Positions 31,901-32,095 of a stretch of DNA of 32,095 bases are shown here, one piece after another. Where the stretch lies: assembly GCF_002532075.1 (NCBI RefSeq), contig NZ_LYXE01000153.1, positions 1-32,095 of the forward strand, written 5' to 3'. The stretch's first letter is position 1. Each line of letters starts with the position of its first letter. The translations under genes were made by a program, and so were the position numbers. This DNA is from Candidatus Chloroploca asiatica. GTDB taxonomy: Bacteria > Chloroflexota > Chloroflexia > Chloroflexales > Chloroflexaceae. The notes beneath the pieces are model-generated. The model saw only the letters and a program-made list of their open reading frames with translations. It ran no database searches and was not told the origin of the DNA.

Positions 31901-32095
31901 CCTGGAGAGCCAACCGACCGCGCCGGTGACGATCACGCTCGGGCGCGACGCGGCCCAGGTGACGGTCAACCGCACGAGCCTCACCTTCACGCCGGGGAAC
32001 TGGAACACCGCCCAGAGCGTGCAAGTGACCGCGGTGGATGACGCCATCGATGAGGCGGATGTCCACCTGAGCCTGATCACCCACACGACGGCGAG
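28938..32095 (+). CDS. Large membrane-anchored surface protein with Calx-beta-like repeats (partial, runs off the window)
   Basis: An open frame of 1052 codons to the window edge. The most upstream in-frame ATG (28938) overlaps the kinase gene and gives a basic start followed by a membrane helix (WLIILALMLLGVGLFGVA, about 27-44). The only later start before the helix is complete is the ATG at 29037, inside it. Residues about 120-270 are a Thr/Pro/Ala-rich stalk. Next is a Calx-beta domain (about 275-383: SEEDGFAIFEVRLSEPF, DGTATAGLDY, GEVFQTIRIEILPDELNEP). Then come repeats of 113-123 residues with DND-T-AG junctions and WNVPQ-type and D-x-IDE-x-D-H motifs. Calx-beta-like repeats bind Ca2+ in known proteins and occur in adhesins. 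It probably projects from the outer face of the cell. Confidence 0.88.
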   Translation, partial: MIFQALKRRPKWLRLPDRTIFKQPLPWLIILALMLLGVGLFGVARIALEFAMPGISRYSGEFGLLDERPNYSFWPLPFRRSQPPSPPLIEAAETDRNAPAPNLPGDVLPTAPPVSQFGLPDPLDPTPTPSPTATQATASPTSSPTASPTVLPAGLTTATPVATVAAPSSPTPLPGPPLVATPTAATPVNTSPTATPITAPGGSVTPLPATPVATTGTSPPATPTTPGQATATATATPLPATATPVPATATPVPATATPTNMPTPTVTPEPEIPSVGFSTTAVTASEEDGFAIFEVRLSEPFFRTVSLAYQTSDGTATAGLDYRPASGTLVFRPGEVFQTIRIEILPDELNEPPETVFLRLSNPVNATLVGSPTAVLTILDSNAPPTVRFLGSGHRVSEDVGSTSVTIELTQPSAFDVQVPFVVGGTLPRSEHTLRDGTVLIPAGSTSVRLRFGISDNRIDEDDRNLIITLGSPTNANLGSPSMYVLTVEDNDTAGVTLSQTAFTLDEGQSATYTVVLKSQPVHPVVVRLNPDVQLAVAVPELLFTPDTWNVPQTVSFSAVDDQIDEDDLHTGRLSHTLASLDPRYNQPTAAFAVPDVVASIRDNDTAGVEIVTGNRQLSEHPTAPNHRTTYSLRLKTQPLAPVTLSVVFDRAQLSLEPVVFQFNASNWNVPQVVNVTAVNDAIDEADLHTTFVDHLVASADPRYDQRTAPFVPLPPIEFTILDNDTAGLLIAPLSLDLHETPGHPNHIRTYTVRLNSQPMAPVSVVLSFDPANPLDARLPREVTVNTNELRFTAENWNVPQTIVVTTIDDRVDELDPHFQRIHHTTTSSDLKYEGLRQTVVGRITDNDSSGLVVITGNLRLSEDPNAANHQTTYLVNLSSQPVAPVIVNLDYDASQVIATPSSLIFTPENWNDARVVTVRAVDDRIDEDDLHTTDIRHTLLSSDPNYNQVADLIITIEIIDNDTAGVAITPTTVDVTEGGTSASYNVRLESQPTAPVTITLGRDAAQVTVNRTSLTFTPGNWNTAQSVQVTAVDDAIDEADVHLSLITHTTA
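29652..29710 (+). repeat. 21-bp tandem repeat in the Thr/Pro stalk
   Basis: A 21-base unit starting CCGGCAACGGCGACACCC occurs at 29652-29672 and 29673-29693 exactly, with a third partial copy to 29710. It encodes PATATPV in frame. It is the most regular part of a long ACN/CCN-rich stalk and a site where copy number could vary by slippage. Confidence 0.8.
30405..32095 (+). repeat. Array of ~115-residue protein repeats with DND junctions
   Basis: DND or DNDT junctions fall at residues 490, 603, 723, 846 and 961 of the surface protein (spacings 113, 120, 123, 115). Each unit carries an EN/GN-WN motif and a VDDxIDExDxH motif. The unit that begins at about 31806 is very GC-rich at third codon positions, unlike all earlier ones. 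The array continues beyond the window. Confidence 0.8.

Overview
The window looks like chromosomal DNA of a Chloroflexota bacterium, most likely a filamentous Chloroflexales-type organism. This is an inference from moderately high GC, an RNase Y-SpoVS pair in a lineage not known for classical sporulation, a RimI with a long insertion, proteins of a flavour common in that phylum (TPR-CHAT, NYN-LOTUS, DUF1269, Calx-beta-type repeats) and many perfect intergenic palindromes. No photosynthesis gene, rRNA, tRNA, CRISPR array, phage or complete insertion sequence is visible.

Layout. 1-72 is the tail of a + strand gene. Two hairpins separate it from a minus-strand block, read right to left: methyltransferase and small unknown protein (5585-4385), a 108-bp MITE-like element, then a Na+/Ca2+ exchanger whose stop codon abuts the start of a TPR-CHAT protease-like protein (4160-192). 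Divergent from this block, 5633-6574 encodes a shrunken, apparently inactive relative of cyanophycin synthetase. A second minus-strand block holds a DEDDh exonuclease, a cNMP/CBS/DUF294 protein, SpoVS and RNase Y (11519-6578). The + strand then carries a duplicated-domain secreted protein and RimI. A palindrome-rich gap with a second MITE-like element follows, then minus-strand radical SAM and inositol monophosphatase genes. Divergent from those is a GT2 glycosyltransferase, followed by a NYN-LOTUS protein with a predicted ~340-nt leader.

From 19084 to 23884 a same-strand run holds trpF, a membrane metallophosphoesterase, a membrane-anchored Trm112-like protein that has lost all four zinc cysteines, trpB and a lipid kinase. 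A repeat-rich gap and a DUF1269 membrane protein follow. Converging on that gene are a short DarA/PstA-like c-di-AMP receptor homologue and a GT4 glycosyltransferase. The window ends with a sensor histidine kinase overlapping a large membrane-anchored repeat protein that runs off the edge and changes sharply in base composition near 31806.

How the genes fit together. RNase Y, NYN-LOTUS, the exonuclease and SpoVS suggest RNA and nucleic-acid control; trpF and trpB are dispersed pieces of tryptophan synthesis. The c-di-AMP receptor, lipid kinase and two glycosyltransferases suggest envelope-related work, and the kinase and Calx-beta-like protein look like a coupled surface-sensing or adhesion unit. 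The most unusual items are the degenerate cyanophycin synthetase, the cysteine-less Trm112 protein, the exchanger/CHAT pair, the MITE whose target duplication contains a stop codon, and the composition switch inside the repeat gene.
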